A DNA stretch of 64,000 nucleotides from Lasiosphaeris hirsuta (GCA_030549175.1 JAUKUA010000004.1:5084001-5148000); one strand, 5' to 3'; shown: positions 10,635-22,515, counted from the stretch's first letter. A program made the numbers and translations. Notes: generated by a model from the letters alone, not told the origin.

Positions 10635-12051
10635 TGAGGAAGCAAACCCACCACCGTACAAGCTGGAGTTTAGGTTGGATGCGGCAACCTTGAAAAAAAT
10701 ACAAAACATTATCCGTTATAATATAGGCGTGGTGCCTTAATTATTCACGACTACGAGAGCTCGTAAACATCGGAGTTTGATGGATCCTCTAACTTTTACC
10801 CGTGAACCTCCCACACGCCTCATAACATGACGCCAAAATAGTTTCGAAAGCCCCCCTCCCCCCCTCCCCCCCTCCCCCTTATTGACTTCGCTCCCCTTCG
10901 CTCATGGTGGGTAATTATGTCGGTGGGGCGATTGCCGCCTGTCTTCGCACTGGTCCCGCTTCTTCCCGCGTACCTCTCACTCTGTCAACAGCGGTAATCC
11001 TCGTTTTACCCCGAGATGCATCAACGACACGTGATTAGATCTCGCTCCTCAGGCACGGGGTTCCGTAACTGTCGCACTGCTGAGCTCACCCAAGGTCAAT
11101 AGGGTGTATCACCCCTTGTCAGGACGGCATAGCTGTCTAAATCCCCGGCATCTAAGTCTCCGTTGCAAAAATGAAGAGGCGTAGAAAATAGAGCGAACCT
11201 GTGGAATAGAGGCGTAGCGGTTAGAGTAGAGCCAACTTTTGCTAGAAGATATTTCAGAAAGAAACACGGGAAGAGAGTTAATCAGAGGCATCGTACAGTC
11301 CTCAGCCAGAAGCGCTTCCCCACAAGGAGAGTATATCATTAACGCCCAAGGTATCCACGAGCCGTTAGGTAACTTGACCGGGCAGTTATAGATATTTAAG
11401 CGTCCAGATAACGTATCAGGGGCAGGCCGGCATACTCGCTGCAGCTATGCGACAACCCTAGTAGCACCAAAAACTTACATGAACTCAATTTGTCTCCAAC
11501 GGATTCCACCCATCTCAAGGGGCTCAACGGGGATGCTAAGATTCAAGTTACAACATAGAAGAAAAGACTCTCGAACCAAGTACATATTCCAAGCCATTGA
11601 CATCACTTAACGGACTAGCCCTCATAGTCTCACCCCGCCGGTCCCTTTCAACGAAGTCCCTTGCAGCTTCAGAACCAAATATACCGACTACCCGCTAGCG
11701 GCTGAACAACAGACACTTAATCAATTCCATACTAAGCATATATATATCCATCGTTACTAGTTACTTCCTAACATTATAGGCCTGACAGCTCCTAAATGAA
11801 TGCAAGACGCAACTAAGCGCAGCACAATCGACGGCCGGTGCAGCAGTTAAGTTCCGTGTCTCAACGATACGCACGGCTATATGCGCCACTAAAAAGTTTG
11901 CATGAGGGTTGCCAAGTTAAAGTTTGGGCTTCGCATATAATACAAGGGGGAAGAGCTCCCAGCTACCCTTCATACTACGCTTTCCCCCAACACTAGGACA
12001 GCAACATAAGCAAAAGACGGAGCTTCTCAGTCCACTCACCTAGCCGCAAAG
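10635..12051. other. Intergenic region with a C-rich repeat
   Basis: No supported gene. A (CCCCCCT)-type tract lies at about 10851-10879. A TATA-like ATATAATA near 11935 could serve the gene that begins at 12052. Confidence 0.4.
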
Positions 12052-13837
12052 ATGTCACCCCAGGCCGATTCTCCCAATCCCACGGCCACGTCCATCCCGC
12101 AGACATCTGTCTCGCCAGTGTCTATCGCGCCGCCCCATTCACCAACACCACACACCAATGACACCGAAACAATGAACACACACTCAAGCCCCACCACCGT
12201 CATCACCTCACCCGGGCCTCGCGGCCATATACGCAGCACCAGCTTTCCCGACGCTCCGGCCCCGCACTTTGCCTTGCACCATCCTAGCACCGACCATCGC
12301 CGTGTCAGGAGTTACGATTTCCCACCCATTACTTCTCAGAATGAAATCGAGAAGCCCAGCGACGATGACATTGGGTATCTAGTCGATGGGAACCTGTAAT
12401 TCAGGGGGTTCTCATGGCGGGATGCAGACGGCGCGCCGTCATTTGACAACGCATCGGCAACCGACCGCCAAGTTGCTATGGAGTACCTCCGGCGACAATA
12501 CAGTGTCGATGATGTATTTCCTTACCCACCCTTTCTTGTTCTTGGATGCTCGGACGTCCCCTCGGCCGACACTAGGCCCTTCGCCGTCGGCGGCTTCATA
12601 GCCATATGGAGAGCCCTCGACGACATGGCCTCCTGTCCGTTCCCTGGCGAGGACGGCAGGGACATTGATACCGAACCGGAGGTAGAGGAGTCGCTCCTTC
12701 ACAGTTTCGTACTTAATGTTATGCCCGACCCTAGAGCACTGATGAAACTGGCAGCATTTATAGTCCCGGACTGTGTCGGAGTCGCATGGGTCAACAACTT
12801 CGTTGTCTTTGAGTTCGTACAATGTGATGACATGGAGCAATGGCACGCGCGCCTGGAAAAACTCCCCGGCCGGGTTTCAGACGCGCAATTTTATGTCTCT
12901 TACTCCAACGGTCCCCTTGTGTACAACCAACTTGCCAAACGGGCGAAGAACCCCACGCCACATAGGGCACCAGAAATCCGTATCAATGACGATACGGATT
13001 ACGTCGCCCGGGACCGGGTGTTTTACCCCGGTTCGATGATCTCCTCGGCGTGGAAGGGTGAGACTCAGTATTCCGCCACCGCCGGCATCCTGCTCGAAAG
13101 GAACGGCCAGCAGCGTATGACATGCTCATAGCATCTCTAGGAGAAGCTCGCCGCCAAACACGGGGCGACGTTAGGGAGCGACGACCCCCTGTCGAACGAG
13201 GTCTTCATAGTGTACCAAGGAGACACCCTCAGCCCAGTCGGTACCGTCGTTGAACGTGTCGGCCAAACCGACATGGCGCTTGCCAGACTATACGATGGCA
13301 TCGACTCGTTCACGACCAGTAGAACTAAGCAAAACCTCGCGGTTGTGGGGGTCAAGGTTGAGCTCCCGCGTACGCCCGGCGCCGAACATCCGGAAATTGT
13401 CGCCCCAGCAAACAGCGACGATCTTTTGCCAGCCCCAGGTGTGGAATATATCCTCGTTTCCCAGGGCACCCACTCCACCCAAGACGCGGAGATGGAGACC
13501 AAGCAACACATACGGGATAGCGCTTGCGGTGCGGTTCTGATCAGAAGCCATCGCCACGTTCAAGATCCTTCCCCGACCAGGTAGAAACCGCGTGGAGGGT
13601 CTGAGAGCAACCCTGTCTCGCGACGAGGTGTTTGGCATGATGCACCTCGCCGACATCACCTCCAGACGTGCCTATGTGAGCCAATACCTGATATACGCGG
13701 ATTCGTTCACGCCCCTCATACAAAGAGGCTGGACAGTCGTCCCCCTTCCCGGCACCGCGCCAACGGCCAACGTAACTGTACCGGACCAGCTGGGCGAGCG
13801 CGGGGAGTCGCCGCGCAAGCGGTCGAGAAGGGAGTAG
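12052..13837 (+). pseudogene. Decayed fungal hypothetical gene with nonsense mutations
   Basis: One reading frame runs from ATG 12052 to about 13580 and is broken only by TAA at 12397-12399 and TAG at 13129-13131 and 13138-13140. The frame stays open and protein-like on both sides of each stop. Near 13575-13590 the reading moves to another frame and continues to the stop at 13837. The N-terminus is Ser/Thr/Pro-rich and the remainder globular. The segments GILLERNGQQRMTCS, GQTDMALARL and CGAVLIR are spaced as in a fungal family with a trypsin-like fold (His, Asp and nucleophile regions), but this assignment is weak. The stops can be explained as CAA to TAA, CAG to TAG and TGG to TAG, the changes expected of repeat-induced point mutation. 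Confidence 0.6.
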
Positions 13838-14513
13838 TCATCCAATTGACTACGGGGATACGGACAATCGGGGAGACGCGCGCCGACCGCGCGCCGATCG
13901 CGGGACCCTCCCGGGGGGGGCCCAGGGCCCCCTTTAAGGTCATTGCATTTGGAGTGGTTGTTTTCGTCTCGGGCGTGGCTGCCTGTTGTGTTTCGTGTGC
14001 TATTGTTCCTATTGTCAGGTGCCCTATTGTGTTCCTATTGTGTTCAGTCTTCAATAGAGTGTGTGAGGTCCTTGAGACCTATATAGCAATTAATCTACTC
14101 GAGTTCCGGCCCGCTAAGTATGCCAGAAGACTCTATTCTGCTCCACGTCGGCTGCCCGACTCTTCTTGATTCACTTTGTCGGAAATGAAGGGCAAACAGG
14201 TTATTTCGTGGTGCTTTCTCTGGAAGCTCCTCAGTTTTTCTTTCCCTTTTATTGTAGCTTTTTGTAACCAATGACAAGAGAAGGCGTTCTTTTGCACCAC
14301 CCTCTGCGCGGGAAATGCGCCCGATGGTCCGGACGCGCTATACGCCACCTTCCTCCGCGTCTAGCGGGCCGAGACCAAGGGTGCGAGGCGTCTGGAGATA
14401 CTGGACCAGCTAGGCCTAGGATGAAGGGAAATATTATGTTATAGTGGTTGTTTGAGCGATGGGAGAGGGACCCTGAAAGGTCGCGAGTCACACTGAACCA
14501 GGCGATCGACTAC
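13838..14513. other. Intergenic, possible repeat-derived sequence
   Basis: No gene supported. A GC-rich part near 13880-13935 gives way to sequence with several short repeats of a CTATTGT motif (13990-14050). No terminal repeats or coding remnants of a retroelement were identified. Confidence 0.3.
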
Positions 14514-14783
14514 ACACTTTACCCCTGGTTTGTTTATTGATGCGGAACACCCCCACCAAACCAAAGAGAGGTACCGAAGCCCCGATGAAGCCTTTACAGC
14601 AAAAGAAAAGGCATCTTTGGTATTTCGTAAGGGCTTCTGAAACACCGGGTAACGTTATACCTTTATAAATACGAAAGATGCAATTTTCGCTCCTCGAAAG
14701 AAAGCCTTCTAGGGCTGTAATATCTCTCTTGGGACCTTTGGGGGAAGGTCACACGCAAAACAAACAAACCAGGGCTGGATTGT
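14514..14783. mobile_element. MITE copy (about 270 bp)
   Basis: The left end (ACACTTTACCCCTGG followed by TTTGTTTATTGATGCGG) and the right end (CAAACAAACCAGGGCTGGATTGT) are imperfect inverted repeats. They match the ends of the better preserved copy at 37900-38165, and the two elements are nearly the same length. Internal blocks such as AGGCATCTTTGGTATTTCG recur in recognisable form. The flanking six bases agree at only four positions, so the target duplication has decayed. No transposase is encoded. Confidence 0.65.
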
Positions 14784-14873
14784 AAGTACTTCAAATTGCC
14801 ACTTCGGCCAACATTTTGGCGCTGTCCAGTCTATCGAAACCTGCCCTAGATCCACCGACAAGCTCCCAACACC

Positions 14874-15996
14874 TCAGGGGTTGACATACAAGGGCTCAAT
14901 GTTGGCAGTGAAGGTCGATCTGCTCGGCTCCTTGATATCCTTGACGTTGTAGTCGTTCAACACCCTCAGGTTCAGCCCACACTGAAGCTTCTGGCCCGCA
15001 TGGAACTCCCTCATGAAATCCTGCAGGGCCGCAAGTTGCTTCTCGTTCAGCTCCGCGGCCTCGTTGGTTACGTTGACTCCGCAAGTCTTGCAGAAAGTCT
15101 TGACCACAACGCCGGCGGCGAACTGATAGGTTCCCAGATTCTCCCTTCCCTGGACGACGATCTGCTCCCTCTTGGGGAACACCCAGATGTATCCGTTCTA
15201 GGTAAAGTCAGCTTGCACTGTAGGGTTTGATCCTGGAAAACATCGACTCACGCGCGAGCAGATGCTGCAAGAGCATTCAGACACGCTGCCGGGGCATTCC
15301 TTGTCAAGGGGCGCGCTCTTCAGGGCGAGAGTTACGGCGCCACAGTGGCAGCTCCCGTTGTATATCTCGGCTTTTTCGATGTCGGCGGACGGCTCTGGGC
15401 CGGTGTACTTTGGGGGCTGATAGGTACCTCCCCAACCAGCGCCATCCACACTGCATGGAGATCTGTTAGCGCGGCCCGGTACAGCTTCATGGGGAAGATC
15501 GTGGCGGCTCGTACGGGGTGAGCTCCAGGTCCCAAGGGTTTACTCCTTGCATCGCGCGGGCCTAAAGGTAGTAGGTGATCAGTCAACGCCGCAAACAGAG
15601 TCTAGCAGAGGGGAAAGCTCACATTGAGAGACAGCTGCCTTCCAGGTGGAGCACTTGGTGCCGAGCACAAGACAGGAGTGGCACATTTGGGACAGAACTT
15701 TGGGTTTATGTCAACATTGCCACGAGAATTGCCACGATAACACCGGGCTTCAGATGGAGTACCTTGTGAGATGCGAACCCGGTGCCAAAGCTGTACGACG
15801 TCAGGGTGTTGTCGTCACCCTTCACAATCCTCAAGTCGGAGCTGGGGGGAGGATAGACCCAGAGGTAGGCCTTCTTGGAGCAAATGCTGCAATTGCATTC
15901 GGCAGCCGACTTGATCTCAGGCACATCGATCTCGTAGACGAAGTTGCCGCAGTGGCAATTACCGCGATATGTCTTGAGCTGCTCGGTGTCGGCCAT
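14874..15996 (-). CDS. Two-domain GFA/CENP-V-type zinc protein
   Basis: Five-exon gene, 292 aa: exons 15763-15996, 15623-15697, 15515-15561, 15252-15450 and 14874-15197. All junctions have GT/AG and keep phase. Two tandem GFA domains are visible. The first has YRGNCHCGNF, CNCSIC and FCPKCATP; the second has YNGSCHCGAVTL, CSCSIC and FCKTCGVN. These Cys sets bind zinc in glutathione-dependent formaldehyde-activating (Gfa) proteins and in CENP-V. The real activity of fungal members is mostly unknown; Gfa itself has been questioned as an enzyme. There is no targeting signal, so a cytosolic or nuclear location is likely. Start chosen at the ATG 14 residues before the first Cys pair. Confidence 0.85.
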
Positions 15997-16446
15997 GGTG
16001 GTGTGTTGTCTTGTAAAAAAAATCTGGAATGCAGATGGGGGAGCAGTGGAAGAAAGTTTGGGGGGCGATGTAAAGAGGGATGTGAGGATGCCCGGACTCG
16101 CTTCGATTTAAATAAACAACGAACCTCAGGGGGTTCAATGGCCAATGCACCGCATCTGACTTCTAGTTCACTGCAACCGCGCAGTTCATTGCCGTGAGCG
16201 CGTGAACCCGTGAAAGCTCCCGTTCCTTGGCGCTTGACCAATTTCGGGACTAGATTCCATTCAAGGACAGCGAGTTGTGCATACATAGATACCAAAAGGG
16301 GATGGGGCGTCGCTAGCCCCTCCCCCCCCTCCCCCCCCCTCCCAATTTGCTTTTCGAGACATTGACTTGTCCAATCATATCATTCCAGACTACGTTGCGC
16401 CATATCAGAAAGTAATTATGGGCCAATCATTAAATCGTTTGCGATA
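15997..16446. other. Intergenic with C-rich tract
   Basis: Presumed promoter of the minus-strand GFA gene. A C/T tract lies at about 16317-16343. No gene was seen. Confidence 0.4.
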
Positions 16447-16543
16447 GTCACTTTGGCGGAGTGGTTAACGCGCTGCCCTGCTAGCTGATTCAGTAGTTTA
16501 GGCAGTTCCTTCGGGAGCACAGGTTCGAATCCTGTAGGTGACG
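16447..16543 (+). tRNA. tRNA-Ser(GCT), intron-containing
   Basis: The acceptor stem GTCACTT pairs with AGGTGAC. The D-arm, long variable arm (class II, as expected for Ser) and T-arm GGTTCGAATCC are all present. The anticodon GCT is at 16480-16482 in a CTGCTA loop closed by CTGCC/GGCAG. A 16-nt intron (about 16484-16499) follows position 37, as is usual for nuclear tRNA introns. A T-run after the gene is the Pol III terminator. It decodes AGC/AGU. Confidence 0.93.
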
Positions 16544-16549
16544 ATTTTT
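16544..16549 (+). terminator. Pol III terminator
   Basis: The tRNA-Ser gene is followed within a few bases by a long T-run (from about 16545), the standard RNA polymerase III stop signal. Confidence 0.7.
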
Positions 16550-16899
16550 TTTTGATTTTTTGATTTTTTTTTGCCTAAACTCTCAAAGCCCAAAATCTCA
16601 GGACTACTAGGGACCCAACCAACGACTATGACATGTTATCCCAACATGCAGCCACAGAATGCTCTGAATAATTCTCAGTTAAAACACAAGCCTCCCTTTT
16701 TCCTCCTCAACCTGCAATGTTCCCTGCTCCTCTTTGCTTGCCGTTGAAAGTCGCGTTTGATGACCGCTTGTTCAATAAGGTCCCTGGCCGGCGATGACTC
16801 AGACAATGTGTGTTGCGCAAGCCTGTAGATACTCGTGGTTGATGATAAGGCTCATCGAGTTCAACCCGAGTTCTGCCGATCTGGGACCAATTCATCCGT

Positions 16900-17053
16900 C
16901 GATTACAGGACTACATGGAGGCCTTATAAGATACCAAGTATACCAGAAATGCCTTCTTTTATGCTGAAACGCTTTTCCAGGACTGCAATATCTCTTTTTG
17001 GGTCTTGGGGGGAAGCTCACGCGCCAACAACTTACAAACTAGGGCCGGGTTGT
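16900..17053. mobile_element. MITE fragment (right end)
   Basis: The right end (TTACAAACTAGGGCCGGGTTGT) and the internal block GGACTGCAATATCTCTTTTTGGG match the same part of the copy at 14514-14783. No left terminal repeat was found, so this is a truncated or heavily decayed copy; its left limit is approximate. Confidence 0.45.
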
Positions 17054-17209
17054 ACTGGTACTGTAACTACCTACGTAATTAAAAACACGCTACACACTTA
17101 AACGACCCCTCATCGGGGTCCTGTGGCAATATGGCTGGTATTCTACAATATCTTACAAGGCCTTCTCCTCCTGCGCTGAGGCCTATCCGCGCGTTAAAAA
17201 GCTCCTGAC

Positions 17210-20200
17210 CTACTCCTTCTTAGGACCTCGGTTCTTCTTACACTCGCTCTTATGGGCCCGCCAACCCGCCCGCTGGCAATCCTTAGAGCAATACTTCACC
17301 TTACGGCAGCCACCACAGAGCAACAACTTCAAGTCGATACCATCCTTGGCCCTGTCCAAGCCGCAGTGCCGGCACACGCCACCACCCTTCAGGGTAGAAT
17401 CAATCACATCCACCAAGTTGTCAACCGTCTGCTCAAAGTACGCCGCTGGAAACATGGGCGATATCGCCAACCTCGTCGCATACTTGGCGGCCAGGTTCCA
17501 CTTTGGGACAATCGTAAGATATCCCGGCAGGAACACGCCCTCCCCGCACGAGCACAACACCCTCTCGCCCTCCTCAACCGAGATGGGCACCCGTTCCTTG
17601 GCCCGGTATTCGCAGCCATCGCGGTGCGACCACTCGCGGCACCGCTCCGTGAGCGCGGGTAGCATCTCCTTCCACAGCTTCAGCTCAGCCTTGGTTGCGC
17701 TCACATTGCACAGTCCGCCGGTCCTGAGGAATGCCTCCAGGAACGGATCGAGGACGGACATGGGCGACTTGTACAGCGGCAGCACCGCCGCGTCGAGCAC
17801 GACAGTTCGGTTCGAGAGGTCCAACCGGAAGCTGGACACTAGCAGGACTATGTGGACTTGAAAGTGGCCAGCTTCTGGGCAGACAATTCTAAACATGTGT
17901 GCGCGATTTTTGTCCTCAGGCAGGAGGTCGGTGTAGTGCATGAAGAGAGCAAAGATAGACTCTTTGAATTCGGTCTTTGCGTCCCCCATGACTCTCTCCC
18001 GCTGGAACCATCTTGTTGACCTGAATGTTCAGCCATTCCATGCGTGACTTGCTCGAGAAGTTGTTGAGGATGGGGAGTACCGAGAGATTGAGGTACGGTA
18101 TGTTCCAAGCTACTAGAATATCTTGAGATAAAACCGTGGGACACATCGGAGAGAAAAGAGATGGCCAGTCACCAGCGGTTGCGACGCGAGCGAATAGGAA
18201 GACTTGCGAGCAACTCTGGCGACGATGCCCTCTTCCATTACTGGAGCCGGGAAGTCGATTGCCAGACCCTGTCTTTTGCCGATGCTGATAGCGAAGCTGA
18301 ACGGAGTTGTGGGGGGAAATTGGACGGAATGGCCTGCGCGAAGCGCGTCTTTGTCGGCCTCTGATTCAAGATTGACTCGACTTGCAAAGGAAGTAATTTT
18401 GCCAGTGCTCGGATCTACGCCGGCCGTGACTCGGACTGTAGTCAGCCTGCCAGTGTCGATGTCTTTTTCCGAGTGGCCGGTGCCTCTTTCCAAGTCCCCG
18501 GATGGATGTTCAAGTATAGGTGGAGGTGCTTTCCGGCCACGCAGACCGGTTAGTGTCAGATCGCCGATGTCTGTTTCCAAGACACCGATGCCATTTTCAG
18601 AGTCGTCGGTGCCTGTCTCCAGGTGACCGATACCTGTTTCCGGGTGGCCAGATGGATGTTCAAGTGTGGGTTTAGGGTACAAATGACGAAGTCACGTGCA
18701 GACTTCTTCCGTGTAGTCATTCTCAGCCATTTGACTGCCCTGAGTCGCTCTCGCTTGTATAAATCCAATGAGAGTTTCCATCGTTTCTCTCCAATCACCT
18801 TTGACTTGGGTCTTTACGAGCCGCAAAAATGCGGCAAAATTCGACCGATTATCACGAGTACCGGCATTGAGCTTCGAGGCTGTCGTGGGTTTCTGGTTCT
18901 CAAACATCTTTGTATAGACGCTATGCAAGACATTTGCCAGATCGGTCGAGCTAAAGCGTAGTATCACGCCGAGCTGGAGTCTTCCCGAGCCTTTGTTCAA
19001 CATAATTGGACGCTTCCATGGAATTCTAGAAAACAACTGTCTAGAGGTTGGGGCGGCCTCTCGCTGATCTTTTCCGGCAGAGATGATTGCTAAGATGATG
19101 GTTTCATCTCTGGTACAGGAAGGTGATGTGTTCGTTACCACCTCTACCGGTACCAAACCAAGAAGCGTTGACACGGTTTGCAAGTCACCAAACAAAAGAT
19201 TGTCCATCAGCTCCTTGTGTGTCTTGGATTCGCGTATAAGATTTTCGGTGAATATTGTGGCTGGAGCATCATTCTTCAAAAGCGGTGACGTTGCAGCCAG
19301 GACACCGATGGCCCCGACATAATCAATGAGATTCGAGGTGTCAATGACATCGAAGACACGAGGCGCGGGCCCATTCTCGGCGTAGTCATTTGTATCAAGG
19401 ACCAGTGGCTCAAAGTCAAACCAAGCGCGGTGCCAGTGTGCAGGCCTAGTGTTTCCGAGCCTGTTCTTGTGCTGCAGGAAATGTGAAAATGCCAGAGCAT
19501 CACCGATAAAGAATCGTAGCACCGCGGGCTTTGCCGCCTTTCTGAGGGACAATATCCAAGACTGGAACTCAGCCCGTGCTCCCTCGGCAGGAGTGGATGG
19601 TTGCGAGGGTGAAACAGCCGAGGTTGTCTGGGTTGCGTCCAGCGGTGCATAGGTGGTCGCGAGATGGAAACCTAGCAGTGGGTCGGTAGCGTAGTGCAAG
19701 TGCACATTGCTGTCAAGAGGATGGAACATTGGGTTTCCATGTAGGGCAGCATCTTTGCCCCGGTACGTCGTGCCGCGTTGCCAATAACGCGTGTACTCCA
19801 GACTGAGGTCCTCCCCGGTCATTAAAGTTGTAGGCGCTGTGGACCGAAGCACAGTGAGATTTGACGGGGGGGTTGTGCCGCGGAAGGGGTTTGAGCGGTC
19901 CTCACGCGCCGCCTGGATGCGCATGTTGCTTTCTGCATCGAACAAGTCGGGATGGGCTGCTGACTTGGCATAGAAGCTCCACATCTCTCTTACTGCTGCA
20001 AGAGAGCCCTGGCCGCAAAGCCGGATGCGCTGGCCATACTCGCTTTGGTGCCAGGCCTGGAGTGAGGTAGAGAGTGTGCATAGCTTCCGCGCCTGAGCCT
20101 CGAGCAAGTTGAGAGATGCTTTATCGACACGGAAGTGGTAATACAAGTCCCAGAGCAAGGGGTTGGCGCTCTTGGTGTCATCGAGAATCAATGACAACAG

Positions 20201-20777
20201 TAGGATGTTACGAGCTGTTCTGGATGTTAGCAAACGCGAGTAACTACACTCTGACGCACTCTAGCCAAGGACATTATAGCCCTAACAGGCCCGGGGCCTT
20301 TTTGCCATCCCAAAAGGTATAAGCGGTGCTTCAAAAGGCCTTTCCCATGCTGGGGAGGCCTTATGGAGTGTCAAACATGCTTTTTGAGACGATAGAAATG
20401 CCGTCCCTGACGTCCACAACGAGGTTCAAAGTCGCGCGTCGACAAAAGAAACAAGGGCTGGATTGTAAGAGAAAAACCTACCGATAACAGCCTTGGTGGA
20501 GTCGCGGCAGGTAGTATCTAGTTGGCGCGCGGCTATGGTAATATGTCAGCTAGTCTACGAAGAGATGGAAGGGGGCGGCAAGTGCGAGGTGTTGGACAGC
20601 CACCTCAGCTGTGGATGGAAGTTGACTCGGGAGCCACTTACGGTCGCAGTGAGCCGTGAACAAAATGTGGCGGATGTCTCCGCAGCCTAGAAGGAGCAAA
20701 TCTGCTCGCTTCTCGTGGGGAAGTCCCTGGGTCAGTGACACGGCAGGTGTGTTTCCTACTGGGTAGAAGTACGCCAT
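17210..20777 (-). CDS. DUF4470 - MYND zinc-finger protein, probably frameshifted
   Basis: The N-terminus (ATG 20777) reads YFYPVGNTPAVSLTQ and ADLLLLGCGDIRHILFTAHCD, the DUF4470 signature. Exon 1 ends at 20642, exon 2 is 20482-20532, and exon 3 begins at 20214 with ARNILLLSLILDD. The long middle region leads to ITSFASRVNL and ARVARKSSY. After intron 18113-18172 come WNIPYLNLSVLPIL and the C-terminal half, ending in a MYND finger (CRHCG, CGGC, YCSKDCQRAGW, H, C). MYND fingers bind proline-rich partners; the family's role is unknown. Two problems: a TGA at 18692-18694, which could lie in an intron of about 245 nt, and a frame change near 18003-18010, where removing one G would restore family-like sequence. 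Intron 2 (267 nt) holds a MITE relic. Possibly a recent pseudogene. Confidence 0.7.
18440..18680. repeat. Imperfect minisatellite in or beside a DUF4470 gene exon
   Basis: Units around GGTGCCTGTCTCCAGGTGACCGAT and TGTTCAAGTATAGG/TGTTCAAGTGTGGG recur. In the minus-strand frame they read LEHPSG-x-x-E-x-GTGH twice, with variants between. This stretch has no counterpart that I know in the protein family. It is either an in-frame insertion or part of an intron ending at a GGCAG acceptor near 18452. Confidence 0.45.
20271..20466. mobile_element. Decayed MITE inside an intron
   Basis: Its right end (CAAGGGCTGGATTGT) and internal blocks (CAAAAGGTATAA, GGTGCTTCAAAAGGCCTT, ACGTCCACAACGAGGTTC) match the copy at 37900-38165. 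It lies wholly within intron 2 (20215-20481) of the DUF4470-MYND gene, so splicing would remove it. The left repeat is weak and no target duplication is visible. Confidence 0.6.
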
Positions 20778-22515
20778 TTGACCCGACGTCTCCGGATCAG
20801 TATTGTGGTGGAAAAGTGTATGGCTGCTCCTTCTTCAATGTCCCCAGCCAGCTGCCTAGCATGTTGCCAGTGGGGCGAAGAACCGGTTGTCATCACACCG
20901 TGACGTTTTTCAGCACTGCCAAACAACCAAGGCACGCATCCGCATGGGCATCCTGCAGGCAGTGAGTAGGAAGAAACATGGCAGCGTCTCTCTCTCCGCC
21001 TCCCCAAACACGGCGTCATAACCATCGTCATCTACCCTCCTTTCTAGTCACGGTCGTTCACTTATTTCCCTGCATTTCAACCAACCCCATGCTGTAATAC
21101 CTTGGGCGAGTCGAGTGGATCTTTGGCTATCCGGAGCACGTCGAATGTCTGCTCTGCGGACTGGTTGGCACCTTCTGAGCCACTCTGCCGGTGTAAAATG
21201 GGGTCGTTTGCGAATGAATCTCGACATCTCGTACCATGTGTGCCCCACCATCTCATCCGCCTGACCAACTTGGAAGGATTACAGATAACATGTGCCCAAG
21301 CATTGTGAATTTACTTAAGACTGCAAATTTTGATGCCAAGCCCGGTTGTATTGGCTGAGCTGGGTGCCCAAGCAATATTATGTTCCATGCCATCTCCGAT
21401 TGTTTGTAAGAATGCCCGCATTTATATAGAGAGCTGGTTAGAAAGACAAGCAGTTGGTAAAACACTGCCGGCGCATGTCGATAAGACGGCGGCACGATCT
21501 CATCTTGACTAGACGGCTTGTTGGAGGTTTTGCTCAGACCCTGGTTGTTGCCTGCCAGCACAAAATCTTCATTTGCTATGTAGGAAAGGATGCCAGACTC
21601 ATGTCTCTGGGCCTTTTTCTTCGGCAACCATGCGAGAGGCAGCCAGCAGGGGTCCCCGCACCGCCCTCAGCGTTGCCAGTGTGCTTTTTTTCCTTTAGTG
21701 ACATACGGACAGTCTAAGATATCACCACACTCCTTGACATTTCTCGGCGGTCCATTGTTCTGAGTATGACGGCCTGATGCACGAGGTCTAATCCGTTGAC
21801 TGTGATGGCGAAATTTCTGCTTCCTGTTCCTTGAGGTTGTGGGGCACACACAGAGGACCTGATCAGGCTCAGCTATCTGGTCGGTTAGGTATGCATGTAC
21901 TTGTCATCTGTCAAATGCTGTCACGGTCTTTGATGGGCCCAATGAGCGTCATGAGGCGGCTCAATGGGTTTGCTTGCTGGGCTTGTGGATTTGCAGCGGT
22001 GGTTAGCATTGGCTTTTGGCTGAGAAAGAGTCGGCGAGGACGGCCAACTTGAAAAGCACCCGAAACGGGGCCACGAGAACCACTAGAGCTCGACGCTGTA
22101 GGCCAGGCAAAACCTCGTAGACAAGAACACTGGATCGAATCTGCACACTAATTCAGAGCTCGGGGACGCCAGAGTGAGCCAGTGCAGAGCGAACTTGAAA
22201 GCCCAAAGCTTTTGCGACATCATCTCGAAGGTGGCTGATTGCGGGGTCTTGAGATCTCGGATGCTTCAGTTGAACTTCACAGCGACACGTAGGGCAGGTG
22301 GTTCACCAATTGGATGGCTAATATGGTTTTGTCATTAGAGGCATAGTGAGACTGTGCAGGAGATAATTGCGGGATAAATATGACGAATGCGGGATAAATA
22401 TGACGAAAGCGAGAGTCCTTGAAGTGCGTTTATCTTTTTTCCTCGGTGAGCTCGATGCCCGATCATGAAGCATTGGGATGAGGATTTCGTACATGACAAT
22501 GATTGCCAATGCGAC
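20778..22515. other. Intergenic stretch without a supported gene
   Basis: Short overlapping frames only. A 20-bp unit, GCGGGATAAATATGACGAAT, is directly repeated at 22369-22408. Confidence 0.4.

Noticed and set aside
15515..15561. Possible one-base deletion in exon 3 of the GFA gene
   Set aside because: Cross-checking with the antisense-frame translation shows the base is present; the exon is 47 nt and in phase.
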